From Sycobia sp. Sy_11 (taxonomy: Eukaryota; Arthropoda; Insecta; Hymenoptera; Epichrysomallidae), in NCBI GenBank assembly GCA_018907035.1, contig JACCIC010000151.1, positions 806,001 to 870,000 on the forward strand: a stretch of DNA of 64,000 nt, read 5' to 3'. This document shows positions 45,290-56,498 of the stretch, in pieces. The notes under the pieces were generated by a model. That model saw nothing but the letters and a program-made list of their open reading frames with translations. It was not told where the DNA came from and made no database searches. Each line of letters starts with the position of its first letter. Within the stretch, counting starts at the first letter, position 1. A program made the position numbers and the translations under genes.

Positions 45290-46350
45290 CTTTTAGGTGA
45301 AGGTGGCCTATAAAGAATCAACATTCCACATTTATGAAAAGTCAGCCTCATTTTATCGAGGCGATACCAGGATTTCACTTCTTCAATGTAACTCTGGCCT
45401 ATCCTCTCGATCTCTCTACGGGTCTCCCTCCATAAGGAGCGCGATGTAGGCGGCATAAGTGATGACCTCACACCCTAGTCTTGTAAGCTGGCAATAAAGC
45501 GGATCAAGGACGAGGTTCCACAAAGTTGTGCTCAGTACAGATCCCTGCGGGTATGCCTTACTGATCTCAACTTGTACTTCCTCAAAGCCATCACGTATGA
45601 GGACTCGACGGCCCTTCAGGTAATCTCTTATTAGTTTATAGAGACCCCTGGGGCACGCTTTGCTTTTCAATACTGTTAATACAACGGGCCACCAGACATT
45701 GTCAAAGGCGCCCTTAATGTCCAAGAAAATTGATACAACATATTGCCTACTCGATTCACTCACAGACCTACGCAACTGAACTATAGCGTCCTCAGTGGAT
45801 CGTCGTGAATAGGGTGTTTAGTACTACCGCTCCAGTACTCACCCAGTCCGTCGTATAGGTGTCTTGATCCAGGCGAACGTTGCATGTAACTTTCTCGATG
45901 CACAGCTTACCTACTTGGATTCGGTAAGCTATGCCCAACAGTTCTGGTTATCCTTCACTGTGACAAAGTTTTGCCATTTGGTCTCCTTAGTATACCTGAG
46001 TCTACGGACATGCTCCTTCCTAATCGTTTTGTATTCTTTTTTGAGATGTATTATTATATATTTATTTTGTATTCTTTCACGCTCTGTCTGGAATATTCGA
46101 CGGGCTTGATTTGTAGCCCTTTCCATCCTGTCTAGTTCAGGTTCCACCAGAGAATCCTCCTAACGCTATCCTACTCTTCAGTATGGTAGCATTGCACGCT
46201 TTCCTCGAGGTGACTGTTAATGAGCGAGCTCTCTATTTTCGCGATTTTGGAGCCGGGCATTTCTTTAGGAACTTTGTTGCATTCTTTCTCGAGTACAGTG
46301 CAGAAGGTATCCCAGTACGCCTTCTTATCTTTTTTCGCCTTTTTACAGTG
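45290..46350 (-). mobile_element. R1-clade LINE relic (linker and RT), same family as 3.3-5 kb
   Basis: Minus-strand blocks: 'YWDTFCTVLEKECNKV' (about 46,330), a basic linker at 46,147-45,929 ('ARRIFQTERERIQNKY'), then RT. It joins a Jockey-like LINE at about 46,350. Several stops are present. Similarity of 45,300-45,800 to 3,300-3,790 is visible base by base. Confidence 0.82.
45416..45775 (-). pseudogene. R1-clade RT fragment
   Basis: An open block of 119 codons: 'FLDIKGAFDNVWWPVVL' (first catalytic Asp), 'YLKGRRVLIRDG', 'KAYPQGSVLSTTLWNLVLDP', and the loop that should read Y-A-D-D, which here reads 'ITYAAYIALL', so both catalytic aspartates are gone. Further sequence on the same strand (45,471-45,290) includes 'VKSWYRLDKMRLTFHKC' in another frame. 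Confidence 0.85.
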
Positions 46351-46399
46351 AATGCATTTAGACGCTGTCTATTGCTACAATCTTTGCTAACTATATGAA

Positions 46400-47259
46400 A
46401 TTGTTTGTGTGTTATCATGTTGTATATTAATTTTAATAATGGGATTGGGAAATTATAGTTATCGAGTTTGTATACTAGTGCTTCTAACCAAATACTATCA
46501 ACAGCTTTTTTGAGATCTATCAAGTATGCTCCTATAATCTCATTGTTCTTTAGGTGTTTGTTTATATTGGTCATTAGTAAGTTGATTGCATGTGTGGTGG
46601 AGTGTTTTTTTTAAATCCAAATTGAATTGCGGGAACTATATTGTTATTGTTGCAGTGATGTATAATGTGTCTGTTTATAATTCTTTCGTATATCTTGCTT
46701 ACAATTGGTAATAAGCTAATGGGCCTTAAATTGTCTAGAGTATTTGCTTGATTGCGTTTCTTTTTTAGAAGAATTGTGCGAGCTAGTTTCCATTGTTGAG
46801 GAAAGTAGCTGTTATTTATTAAATTATTAAATAAAATACAATACATTTTAATTATCTTTGGTGGGATATTTTTTAGTACAATATTGCGGATTTTATCAAC
46901 TCCAACGGTGGTTATATTTTTCATTAATTTAATTAAAATAACAGTGGTTTCTAAATTGTTAAGTGAGAATTGTTTGAAACTATTTTCATGTATGATTTGT
47001 TTTTTTATTAAAATGGCAGTACCACCACCTGCATCAGAATTGCGATCATTTCTATATATAATGTACTCATGCAGTGTGAGTATTGTGTATTGTTGAGCTT
47101 GGTTTCACTGATTGCTACTATATCTGGATTGTGCTTTTTTAAAAACAGATTGAGCGAGTATCTTTTGCTATGGGTAACTAGAGAGTTTACATTTATTGCT
47201 GTGATTTTTAAGGTATCTATAAATTTTTGTCTGGTAGTATTGATACTTGTGTCTGCCAT
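46400..47259 (-). pseudogene. Jockey-like ORF2 fragments (endonuclease stub, RT fingers)
   Basis: 47,259-47,008 starts 'MADTSINTTRQKFID' and holds 'ITAINVNSL' and 'PDIVAISETKLN', the first endonuclease motifs (Asn and Glu); the rest of the domain is deleted. 46,924-46,574 reads 'VGVDKIRNIVLKNIPPKI', 'FPQQWKLARTILLKKK' and 'LRPISLLPIVSKIYERII', the RT start, and 46,574 onwards 'AYLIDLKKAVDSIW', where families have L-D-x-x-K-A-F-D. The catalytic Y-A-D-D is absent. Confidence 0.78.
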
Positions 47260-48496
47260 TATAGGTCTATGTCTAAGTGGGCGGCAATTAAATCAATTTT
47301 ATTACTATTAATATTAATTTTTTCTATAAATTCTTCTTTTAGCTTATTAAATAGGGTTATTAACTCCCTGCTAATTTTTGCAGTTACTATATTTATAATT
47401 ACATCTAAGTTGTGTAAGTCCTGCTGGGGCTGTTCTGCTGTCACCTTTGTTGTCGTTTTCTTGGCTGTGATGTTTGCATACGTTGAGGCTCTGCTGTCAT
47501 TGGTTGCTGTGGTAAAGCTGTCCTTATTGTTGTTTAGAGGTTGTATCACTTTGGTCACTATTGTATTATTTTTATAATTCTCTTTGGTTTTGATTGTTCA
47601 TTTGCCTTTTTAATATTATTTTTCCAGATAGACCGGACATCCTCTAAAGTTGGCAGGGTGACCCTTCATCCCACAGTTTATGCAATGAATTTTATTGCTA
47701 TCAGATTTTTAAGTAATCGCACATTCTCCAGGATTATGAGTTGTCGAGCATTTGTAACATCTGTACTGCATATTGGAATTAGATGCTACATGTCCAAATC
47801 TCTGACACTTTTTACATTGGGTGATGGGGTTCCTTCTCAGAGGTTGCCATCGGATAATTTGCCATAAAACTATTTTTATGTTGGTGATCGCTTTAATATC
47901 ACTATCAGCAGTGCACTGTACAATAAAGTTTTTTATATTTTCATTTCTTGTTTTCATTGTACTAATCTTTAAGAACTTTACATTCACAGGGTTCATTTTT
48001 ATTAGTTCGTCAAACACTTCTTTTTCATTTGTTTCTGCATGTAAACCTTTGAGCACCAGGATTTTTGGTTTTACTGCTTTAGGAGTAAACGTATAAAATT
48101 GAATTTTGTTCTCACTTAACTTATTTTTCACAACATTATATTCATTTATAGTTTTTGTCACAATATTTATTTTATTGAGGTTTATGTTTTTAATTGCAAA
48201 AACACAATTGACATTCATTTCTATTAATTTTTTGATTAAATCTTTCGATTTAATATTTTCCACTAATAATGGTGGTGGTTTCGTGCTTGCACTGAAACCG
48301 TCTTGATTGTTTTTTTATTCAAATTATTTCCATTTTTATTTGTTTTAGACTTTATACCTAATTGTTTCTCTACGGAATTGTTAATCACTTTTTTTAAATT
48401 TTTGTTATTAGATGCCATTATGGTATCTACATCTTCATTTATAATTTTTCTTTTTGTGGGTTTGTACATTGTCCCACTAGCCTTGACGTTGTACAA
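47259..48496 (-). pseudogene. Jockey-like ORF1 (gag-like, zinc knuckle)
   Basis: The start is probably the ATG at about 48,469 ('MYKPTKRKIINEDVD'). A frame shift at 48,263 leads into 184 codons with 'IQFYTFTPKAVKPKILVLKG' and 'NEKEVFDELIKMNPVNVKFL', the region called PRE_C2HC before the zinc knuckles of Jockey ORF1, then 'CKKCQRFGHVASNS' and 'CYKCSTTHNPGEC' knuckles (the first has lost its last Cys). After a second break the Asn/Lys-rich tail (47,558-47,259) is open to its own stop. The protein binds element RNA in the family. Confidence 0.78.
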
Positions 48497-48571
48497 TGCT
48501 TTGCCGCATTATAATAACTTAATTTTCACTATTATTATTGCCTATTTTTAATCGGTTTCACGGCTACGATT

Positions 48572-49130
48572 TCAGTACTCTATACTATATGGAATAGAAC
48601 TACGCAGCGCGTACAGCGATGTTACCTGCCCAAAGGTTGGGACCGAACTCCGGTTTGTGAACCCCTTTTTCCTCAGTGCAGGGTCCTCCAATGTTTTGAG
48701 GACCGCTTTTATTGTTTCATAGAGGTCTGCAGCATGCGCTGGGACTGCCAGGAGATCCCTGGTAGGTTTGCTGGATGCCATTTCTTTAGGGAGTGTTGCT
48801 GCACAGGTGTCACAATCTGCAGCTTTTACAGCTCCCTCAGTATTGTTGGGCACAACTTGTTGCTGTTCGTTTGCTGTTTTCTGCCCTGAGGAGGAGCTCT
48901 TCTTTAGATCTTCAGTTTTACCTTCAGTCGTGAGCGATGCTTTGCTGACCGCCTGGGCGGTACTCTTAAAGTCACCTGTTTTTATCAATATTGCAAGCGG
49001 TGTTTTACCTGCTCTTGTTTTGCTTACAATTGTTTTCAGCTACTCCCTCTCTGCAGTGTTCGCCTTGTCATTAAGCCTCCTAGTCTCCCTATCCTTCTCG
49101 ACCTCTCTCTCTCACCTACCTTCTTTTTAT
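48572..49130 (-). pseudogene. Unassigned ORF, possibly LINE gag N-terminus
   Basis: The minus-strand frame 48,988-48,572 (138 codons, open upstream to near 49,050) is Lys/Ser/Thr/Ala-rich ('STAQAVSKASLTTEGKTEDL') with a helical 'DLYETIKAVLKTLEDPAL' segment. I do not recognise a domain. Position suggests it could be the ORF1 N-terminus of the R1-clade element whose RT lies at 45.3-46.3 kb, with the Jockey-like LINE in between; this is inference. It ends at a normal stop with no interruption. Confidence 0.45.
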
Positions 49131-49399
49131 TTTTAATCAATTTTTCGTATGTCCACCTACTGAGGTCGCTTTGCAGCGTCCCGTTCGGTAGACAAAGTTT
49201 TATTCAAACGGGCGGTGTATAAATTTCACTGGCAGTTGTAGTGGCTCCGATCTTCTGCCCTGGAACCATGCATTCCCTATCGCAACTACCATACAATTTA
49301 GGATTAGGGGGTTTTTTATAGAGTTTTTTATAAGTTCCTTTTCTTAGCCGGGCGATGAAGCCGAGCCCCCGGCCTATTAAAGCAGAACGTTCCATCGAT

Positions 49400-50140
49400 T
49401 TGACGCGCGACTATCGTCAAGAACGGCGAATACGAAGAGGAATACCTTCTTCTCCGCGCAGCTACCGAAAGACGTAGTCATCACGAGAAAGTAACACCAA
49501 AAATACAACTTGTATCTCGACCCCAATTACCACCATCATCCACCCGTTTCCTCGTTATTCAGCCGACTCGCCAGGAGACCCTAGCGACACCCCGGAGCTA
49601 TACAAGTAGCCCAACCGTCTTTACGGTCGTGCGACTAGAGAGCGAAGAATAATAAGAAGAAAAGAAGGAAGAAAGCCATAGGAGCCAGAGAGAAATAGAG
49701 AGAGAAAGTGAAGAAGAAGGAAGGAAAGATAGAGAGAGAAAGAGAGCGAAGAGCGACCGCGAGGACGTCCTGTACGAGAAGAAGCTACGGCGTAATCGTC
49801 ACCACGACAAGTAGCTTCTGTTTATCTATTTAAGTAAACGTGCATGTCCCCGCGAGAATGCTCGTCATGGTTGTACGACCGTCGCGCGTCTCCGCCGCGT
49901 AGCTCGTACGCGTCGCGTCCCCCCTTTTCACTCCCTGCCGTAGATACCCTTGCCCGAGGAATCTGCTGCCCATAAATACGTCGTTGTCGGGCTAGGAAAA
50001 CCATCTAAGATGTGTGAAGCTACTGCAAATGAATAATAAAGCATTGTTCATATACAAATCGGAGTTATGCGCATATCTGCCTCCTTTTGCCCGTTTACTA
50101 CGTTTCAGCTCTAGCGCCGCCGGTAGGCTGTCAGAACGAC
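49400..50140 (+). repeat. Direct repeat L, copy 2 (longer)
   Basis: Matches 44,680-45,210 over its first ~540 bp and extends about 200 bp further, including 'aatgaataataaagcattg', an AATAAA poly(A) signal, as in an LTR R region. Possible LTR, but no TG...CA ends or target duplication could be fixed. Confidence 0.7.
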
Positions 50141-50149
50141 ACACATATC

Positions 50150-52825
50150 TACGTAACTGGTAACTCGAACTAAAGTATGAGGTTTCAATATATATAATAT
50201 ATTAATAAATTTCTGATATTGAATGTTCAAAGAAAATTTGATAATTCGTTATTAAAATCTTCAATAATATACTATCTAGAATACTAATAATATACAGTTG
50301 ACTAAAATAGAGGAACTATCCAGACAGATATATTTGTAAAAAATGCAGTTAATAATAAAAAATTCAAAATAGTTTTTTAACTTTCTGTAGTATGAAGCCA
50401 CTATACTTTCTATCAATCAAATCAAGATATAATCATAGACAAATTTCGTTATGAAATGATTAATAGGAGACATTTAATTCAAAATTTTACACTTTAATGT
50501 TGTCCAGCGAAATTGTATCGCACATATATATTTATATCAGGAACTTTTGTTATTTCAAGTTAATTTTTTAGAATGCACTATAAAAAACTCTATATGAGCA
50601 ATTCTTTTATAGTAATTGATAGAATTCAGTGAAAATACCACAATATTTTAAAATCGCCTCAATTTTTTACAGCTTCCGGATATAAAATTAATGAAGGCCT
50701 ATTTTAGGATTTTGATGAAAAAAATTATTTTTAGACATATCCACACATGAATTTTGAAAAAGTTGTTAGATTTACTCTAAAACCTTCATTCGACTGAGGA
50801 TAAATTGGCCACTAAAATATGTCGGTGGCACCCGGATTATATGTAAAAATAGATTTCAATATTTTCTTTTGCTCAATTAGAAATAATGGCACATAATTTT
50901 GATATAACATTTCATTCAATCAAAATCTATATACAATTACTTACTGTGTTATTTAATTAATAAAATATATTTTTGACAAAAGTTAATCAGCCAACCTTAG
51001 TTCTGTAACTAACTCAAATTGGTACTCATAGACATTTGTATATATTTGACTTTGTAATAATTGATTTCAATATATTTTTTTGTTTAAATTATTAATAATG
51101 GAATACCATTTTATTACTATCTTAAGGTATAACTCTTTTTAAGAATCCCATATATGCATGTAATTTAATATGTAATTTAATTGACTGTAAAGTCTAATTA
51201 TGAAAAATTTTTATTTATATTAGTATAAATATAATATATTATAGATAAGAGCTTTTAAATAATTAGGAAAAATAATACATCATACTTGCCTTATTTTATT
51301 ATACTGTTTTATAAATGAAAGCTGGTTTTAATAAAAAATTTAAAAATTTTTATTTTATATAATAATTTTTGTGATAAATAAATCAAATAGTCTGGCTTAA
51401 TAAAAAAAAAACCTCTCAATACTTAAAAGAGTATTGATAAAAATTAAAGATATATATATATATCTATACTTATATCAAACATATAAAAATAAAGGCAAGA
51501 AAAACACAAAAATACGAAAGTATTATAAACTGTGCAAAATAATAAAAGTTCAAGTAATGTAGAACTTACATTCTTATTTTAAATAAAAGTTATTTATATA
51601 ATTTTAGATTGATTATATTATTAAAACCTGTAATTTAGTAACCAAGATCACTGGAAATAATTCATGAGTAATTTTATAACTCATCATTTAAAAATAACTC
51701 ATATTTACATTTAGTAAGTAATTTTTCGAATTGCTATACTTTTCATACCATATTTTTTAATACCTGTTAAACTCTCTAAAATTAAAAAGATTTTAAACAT
51801 AGCCAAACTTTAATATGTGCATATTTATTTTAAATTATTGTATTAATACTTTTGAAATACTTGTTAAATTAGGTTTGTCTAAAACTTGTAAAAAAGAACT
51901 AGTCACAGTATTAAAATTATTATTCTTGTATCTAATAATTATTAAAATAAAAATATATTTATAACACTCTAATTCCAAAATTTACAAATGTAAAATAATT
52001 TTTATTTACTAAGACATACCTTTCTCACTTTGCTTACTGCCAGTATGTGAACTAATTTTTACGCTTGTGTAAATTGATTATTAAATACAAATTTAATTGT
52101 TAGCTTGAGATTTTAATAAATATACAGAAAATGGATTAGCAAAGAAATTTAAAGATTAATAAAGTAATTTAATTCAAGTACATTAAAGATTTAATTCATT
52201 ACTATCACACTTCTTGATTCTAAAACTTTATATCACAGGTTTTTATTACATTATTGACTACATTCAATTGTGTTTCATCAACTTTATTGTAATAAACTTA
52301 TACAAAATAATTCATTTTTAAAATTTCTCACAATAAAGTTGATAAAAAGCTATTGAAGTTCGTTTCAATCTAGTTCAATTAACATTAATATAAAATTCTC
52401 TTATCAATAAGCTATATAATATTAAATCATTGGAATTAATTTGATCTTAATATATTGAAAGTTACCTTAATAACCTATTTTCAACAGAATAGAAGTAGAT
52501 GTAATGCTAACTCTCACAAAATAATAAAATATAATAAAAATTATAGATTGCGTATAACTTTACATACAATCTCAATCGGCAAATAAAAACGTTTTTGAGA
52601 ATTTAAATTCACGATATAATAACAGACTAGCCTACTTATAGAACAGAGTAAAAAAGTATTGTCATAAAAAATACTCGAAAGCTGAAATATATATCATAGT
52701 TTCAGAATTAAATGAAGATGTGTATACTTTCTTGATTATTACTTTATTCACTTGGCGCATAACTGCATTTCTGGAGGATAGAGAGGAGTGAAGACTCCGA
52801 TAAAATTATGTCAAAATACACTTAC
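50150..52825. other. AT-rich non-coding stretch
   Basis: Long AT-rich DNA without any open frame of note. It contains one copy of repeat R2 (51,010-51,245) and a short TA run near 51,450. Confidence 0.55.
51010..51245 (+). repeat. Dispersed AT-rich repeat R2, copy 2
   Basis: Weaker match to 20,236-20,465: 'attggtactcatagacattt', 'attgatttcaatatatttt', 'taaagtctaattatgaaaa' and 'tttatattagtataaata' fall in the same order. Non-coding. Confidence 0.55.
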
Positions 52826-53104
52826 AGCAGAGATAATAAGGGGAGATCGCCGACGCTTATGGACGAGACTGCAGTAAAAATTTTCGACTGAAAACGAGGG
52901 CCTCTGGTAGCAAAAACCAGGTACTGACTATTTCGTGCGATATTCGAGATATTGTTTTTCGAGCTCGTGCGATGGTGCGATCAGGGGGGTAACGACTGTC
53001 TTTGGCGCGTACGGGGGGACAGTTTGGTGAGACAATAGGCTGGGAGTGGTGTGCAATAAAAGATGAGCAGCTTGTCCTGGAAGCGACCAAAAAGATAATT
53101 TATG
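52826..53104 (+). repeat. Repeat R3, copy 1
   Basis: Shares 'ataataaggggagatcgccg' and, further on, 'gcagtaaaa', 'tcgtgcgat' or 'gcgtgcgat', 'gaaacaatag'-like and 'gcaataaaag' blocks in order with 59,391-59,660. It ends directly at the (CA)n that hosts LINE B; the other copy also ends at a TG/TA-rich microsatellite. It is GC-richer than its surroundings and not coding. It may be a small retroposon, an LTR piece or an RNA gene; unknown. Confidence 0.55.
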
Positions 53105-53115
53105 CCACACACACA

Positions 53116-53203
<88 letters not shown>
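53105..53203. repeat. (CA)n microsatellite, 5' flank of LINE B
   Basis: About 98 bp of CA with one GA interruption. Long frames across it (Cys-Val or His-Thr repeats) are artefacts. Confidence 0.97.
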
Positions 53204-53204
<1 letters not shown>

Positions 53205-53519
53205 TGGCCATAGCGCATCCACTTCGGTCCTGACTAATCTTATTACATTGGAGATTAAAGATATAGATGAGGTCACTTCAAAGGATGAAGTAATAGAGGC
53301 TCTGAAAACACACCTCGAGCTAAAGGAGACTAATCTACTAATCGCCCGTTCCTTGCGGCAAGCTTATGGGGGTACTCAGACGGCGGTGATGTCTGTACCA
53401 TATAGCCACGCAGCTGAGTTACTACGTGCAGGGCATGTTCGATTCGGATGGGTCAGCTGCAGAGTTCGAAAAAAATCTCCGAACCATATTGTGACAGGGT
53501 CAGACCACAGCGCTGGATA
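53204..53519 (+). pseudogene. LINE B ORF1 C-terminal piece
   Basis: After the CA tract the frame reads 'TLEIKDIDEVTSKDEVIEAL' and 'SLRQAYGGTQTAVMSVPYSH' then 'GHVRFGWVSCRVRKK', the domain just before the zinc knuckles in R1-clade ORF1. At about 53,466 it is joined directly to endonuclease sequence ('SEPYCDR' in another frame), so the knuckles and the ORF2 start are deleted. The Met/His-Thr residues upstream come from the microsatellite. Confidence 0.78.
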
Positions 53520-54734
53520 AGTAACACAAGCAATAGAGCTGCCCTCTGGATTGGTCAAAATAGGCAGGTACTAAAGCAGTCGAGTCATCGGAGCGAATTG
53601 ATATCCTGGGCTAAAATACAAGAAACATACGTCTTTAGTGTATATGCTCATCCAAGCTTGACGGACAAGCAGTTTGAAATCCTCGTAGCTAAATTAGTTG
53701 ATGAAGCCATGGACAAGAAACCATTATTAATCGCTGGCGATTTTGACGCGTGGTCCACAGCCTGGGGAAGCGCTTCAACAAATAACAGAGGTAGTATGCT
53801 GCTTGATGGCCTTAATTCTCTTCAACTCCACGTGGTTCATAAGGGATTTGAATCCACTTTCATTAGGGGTGATAAACAATCAGTCATTGATGTAACATTC
53901 GCCAGTGATGACTTGATTCAGCGGATCCTTAATTGGAGAGTAAGCGACCTTTACATCCACAGTGATCACAGGGCGATCTTATACGAGATTGCAGAGAAGA
54001 AAGTAAAGAAAAAGTGCAATGAGTGGATGCCCACATGGAAATGGAACATCAGATCGCTAGACTGTGAAGTGTTCGCCACTATAATATCAGAAGAGCGTTT
54101 AGAATATGGTGCACCAGGCCATCTGGCAAATGCACTCATGAAGCATATCTCTGAAGCATGTGATGCATCGATGACTAGGACTAAGAGCGGATTTAAACAT
54201 CGTCAATCTGTCTACTGGTGGGCAAATGAAATTGCAGAATTGCGCAAACAATGTCATCGCGCACGTAGACTGGCCCAAAGAGCCCGCACCCATCGTGATA
54301 TGTTTAATAGTTTATTTAAAGAGGCACAAAGAGCGCTTGTCAAGGCCATTAAGACAAGCAAGCGTAGATGCTGGCTTGAACTGTGTGCAGAGGCCAACAA
54401 TGACTTATGGGGACGACCATACAAAACAGTCATGGCACGATTGAGTAGGACACCAATACAACCCACTAGTACGGTATTGATTGATAAGATTGTTTCCGCT
54501 CTCCTTCCCAATGACACCCATGGGACTGTACTGCGCACACAACACTTGGACGATATACCTCCTATAACAGAAATGGAGCTACATAATGCTTACGCTAAGA
54601 CTAGAGACAATGCTGCCCCTGGCCCTGATGGTATCCCTAATGTGGCAGTTAAGTTGACGATACAGAAGAATCCAGCTATATTTCTCAAAGTATATAATGC
54701 TTGTCTTCTTGAGGGCATTTTTCCTAATTGCTGA
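53470..54734 (+). pseudogene. LINE B endonuclease and linker, open frame
   Basis: One frame open for over 400 codons. Endonuclease motifs: 'ISEPYCDR', 'LLIAGDFDAWSTAWGS', 'SVIDVTFASDDLI' (intact I-D-V-T), 'SDHRAIL'. The N-terminal residues of the domain are lost in the ORF1 fusion, so full activity is unlikely. The linker is rich in Arg/Lys ('RARTHRDMFNSLFKEAQRAL'). It ends in 'APGPDGIPN', the RT entry motif, and stops at 54,732 where copy A reads W. Confidence 0.88.
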
Positions 54735-55300
54735 AAAACTCAAAGGTTAGTCCTGTTACCTAAGGGCAATAAGCCACTTGATGATCCTTCATCATACAGC
54801 TCATTGTGTATGCTATCGACTGTTGATTAAAATCAACAGTCGATGCCATTAAACTGGTAGTGTGTACCGCAAGAAATGCAATCAGTGGTAAGAGATGGAA
54901 AGGTGGCACTAAACAGTATTGTGCCATTGTCGCTCTAGATGTCAAGAATGCCTTTAATTCAGCGCGCTGGTCTTCTATTATGAGTTCTCTTAAAGAGTTC
55001 GGAGTACCTGGTTTTTTACAGAATGTCGTCGCCAGCTACTTTGAGAATAGGATAATATTATACCGAACGGATGAAGGCATTGTATTGCATAAGGTTACTG
55101 CGGGAGTCCCCCAGGGCTCAGTTATGGGACCTATATTGTGGAATATTATGTATGATGGCGTGTTGAGGATTCCACAACCGCCTGGTTCAATAACAGTAGG
55201 GTACGCCGACGATATCGCTCTAGTAGTGACGGCTAAGACCCTTGATAAATTTACTGAAAATGCCAATGAGGCAATCAGCAACATCAGTAGATGGATTTAG
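54735..55300 (+). pseudogene. LINE B reverse transcriptase core
   Basis: 'LVLPKGNKPLDDPSSY' is followed by a deletion (about 54,813) carrying a perfect 30-bp palindrome. RT then continues 'CAIVALDVKNAFNSARW' (first Asp), 'AGVPQGSVMGPILWNIMYDG' and 'GYADDIALVV' (catalytic pair). A TAG at 55,298 replaces a Lys codon seen in copy A. The catalytic residues survive, but the fingers are incomplete. Confidence 0.88.
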
Positions 55301-56278
55301 ACGGCTGGTCTACAATTAGCGGAGCACAAGACAGAAGTAGTTCTTGTCAGCAGTCGTAAGAAGATAGATAGTATTACTCTTAAAGTTGGTCGCTGCCACA
55401 TTAGTTCTGCGCCATCTTTACGATACTTGGGTGTCCAGCTTGATGCCAGGTTAAACTTCAAAGAACATCTAAAGATATCTGGCGAAAAAGCGCAACGAGT
55501 TTCAGCTGCCTTGTGTCGGCTCATGCCTAACATTGGTGGCCCACGTCCACCCCAGAGGAAACTATTAGCTTATGTTGTTAATTCTGTCAGCATGTATGCA
55601 GCACCAATCTGGCATCATGCATGCGGAATTAAATCGTATTTTGAGCTGGCCATTGCGACCCGTCGTCGCTCCTGTATACGTATTATTAGTGGTTACAGGA
55701 CGGTATCCACCGACGCTGCTGAGGTACTTGCCGGAATTCTTCCTTTCGATTTAGCTGCAGATGAACTGGCTAGGCTGCATAACATATGTAAGGCCGCAGT
55801 GGATTCTCTACAAGGTGCTAAAAACGTGGAACGTCATCGTTCTATAGAAATATGGCAAAAACGATGGACCGATTCTAGCAAAGGCCGATGGACTTCTCGT
55901 ATCCTTCCAGACATACACAGATGGATCAACAGGAAACACGGGGAATTAGATTTCCACCAAACTCAGTTGCTGACTGGACATGGTTGTTTTAGGTCCTATT
56001 TCCACCGCTTTCCCCTGGATAATAATGATTTCTGCCCCATCTGTCCGACTTTGGTCGAGGATGCCGAGCATATATTAATGAGCTGCCCTCGTTTTAGAAC
56101 ACAACATGAGCACTTGATGAACATCATCAATAAGCCAATAAGACCGGAGAGCATCCTATCAATAATGCTGGAATCTTCTGAAAACTGGAAGGCAGTAGCC
56201 AGTTTCGCAAAAGAGGTGATAACCAAACTTAGATATGCCGATAGAACTAGGCGAATGGCCCAGGATGAAACAGGCTAA
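55301..56278 (+). pseudogene. LINE B RT thumb and C-terminal zinc-binding domain
   Basis: Reopens after the stop. The region from 55,427 is open for 283 codons: 'RYLGVQLDARLNFKEHLKIS' pattern, 'IWQKRWTDSSKGRWTSRILP', then 'CPICPTLVEDAEHILMSCPRF', the C-x2-C...H-x4-C motif at the ORF2 end of R1-clade LINEs. Natural stop at 56,276. Confidence 0.88.
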
Positions 56279-56481
56279 CTGATTCTATTTTAAGATACAG
56301 AGGACGAACACCGAACCCCTGATCACCTGTGTGGATGGGGGACATAGGATAGTGTCATAAGAAGAGGAGTCGTATAGGCTAACTAACAGCCCCGCCGAAG
56401 TAATATTCCCGGATAGTTCCGGCGGGATGCTGGTTTCGAGGGGCCACTAGTGCAGAGCTTGCTCTGCCTACGCCAAAAAAA

Positions 56482-56498
<17 letters not shown>

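Larger units (their letters stand above)
46360..48500 (-). mobile_element. Jockey-like LINE relic
   Basis: On the minus strand: ORF1 (48,496-47,259, frameshifted), a stub of the endonuclease (47,259-47,008) and an RT N-terminal part (46,924-46,400). The 3' half of RT and the tail are missing; the R1-clade relic begins where it stops. The DNA is AT-rich, unlike the R1 relic. Confidence 0.78.
53204..56498 (+). mobile_element. R1-clade LINE copy B, inserted in (CA)n
   Basis: Lies between (CA)n at 53,105-53,203 and (CA)12 at 56,499-56,522. It ends with a 24-base poly(A). Contents: ORF1 piece (53,204-53,455), endonuclease and linker (53,460-54,734), RT with one deletion/palindrome (54,735-55,300) and the C-terminal domain (55,300-56,278). 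It is better preserved than copy A. Confidence 0.93.

Noticed and set aside
52928..53520. Long frames through the CA tract (Cys-Val repeats on minus, His-Thr repeats on plus)
   Set aside because: Microsatellite artefacts; only the plus-strand part after 53,204 is real LINE ORF1.
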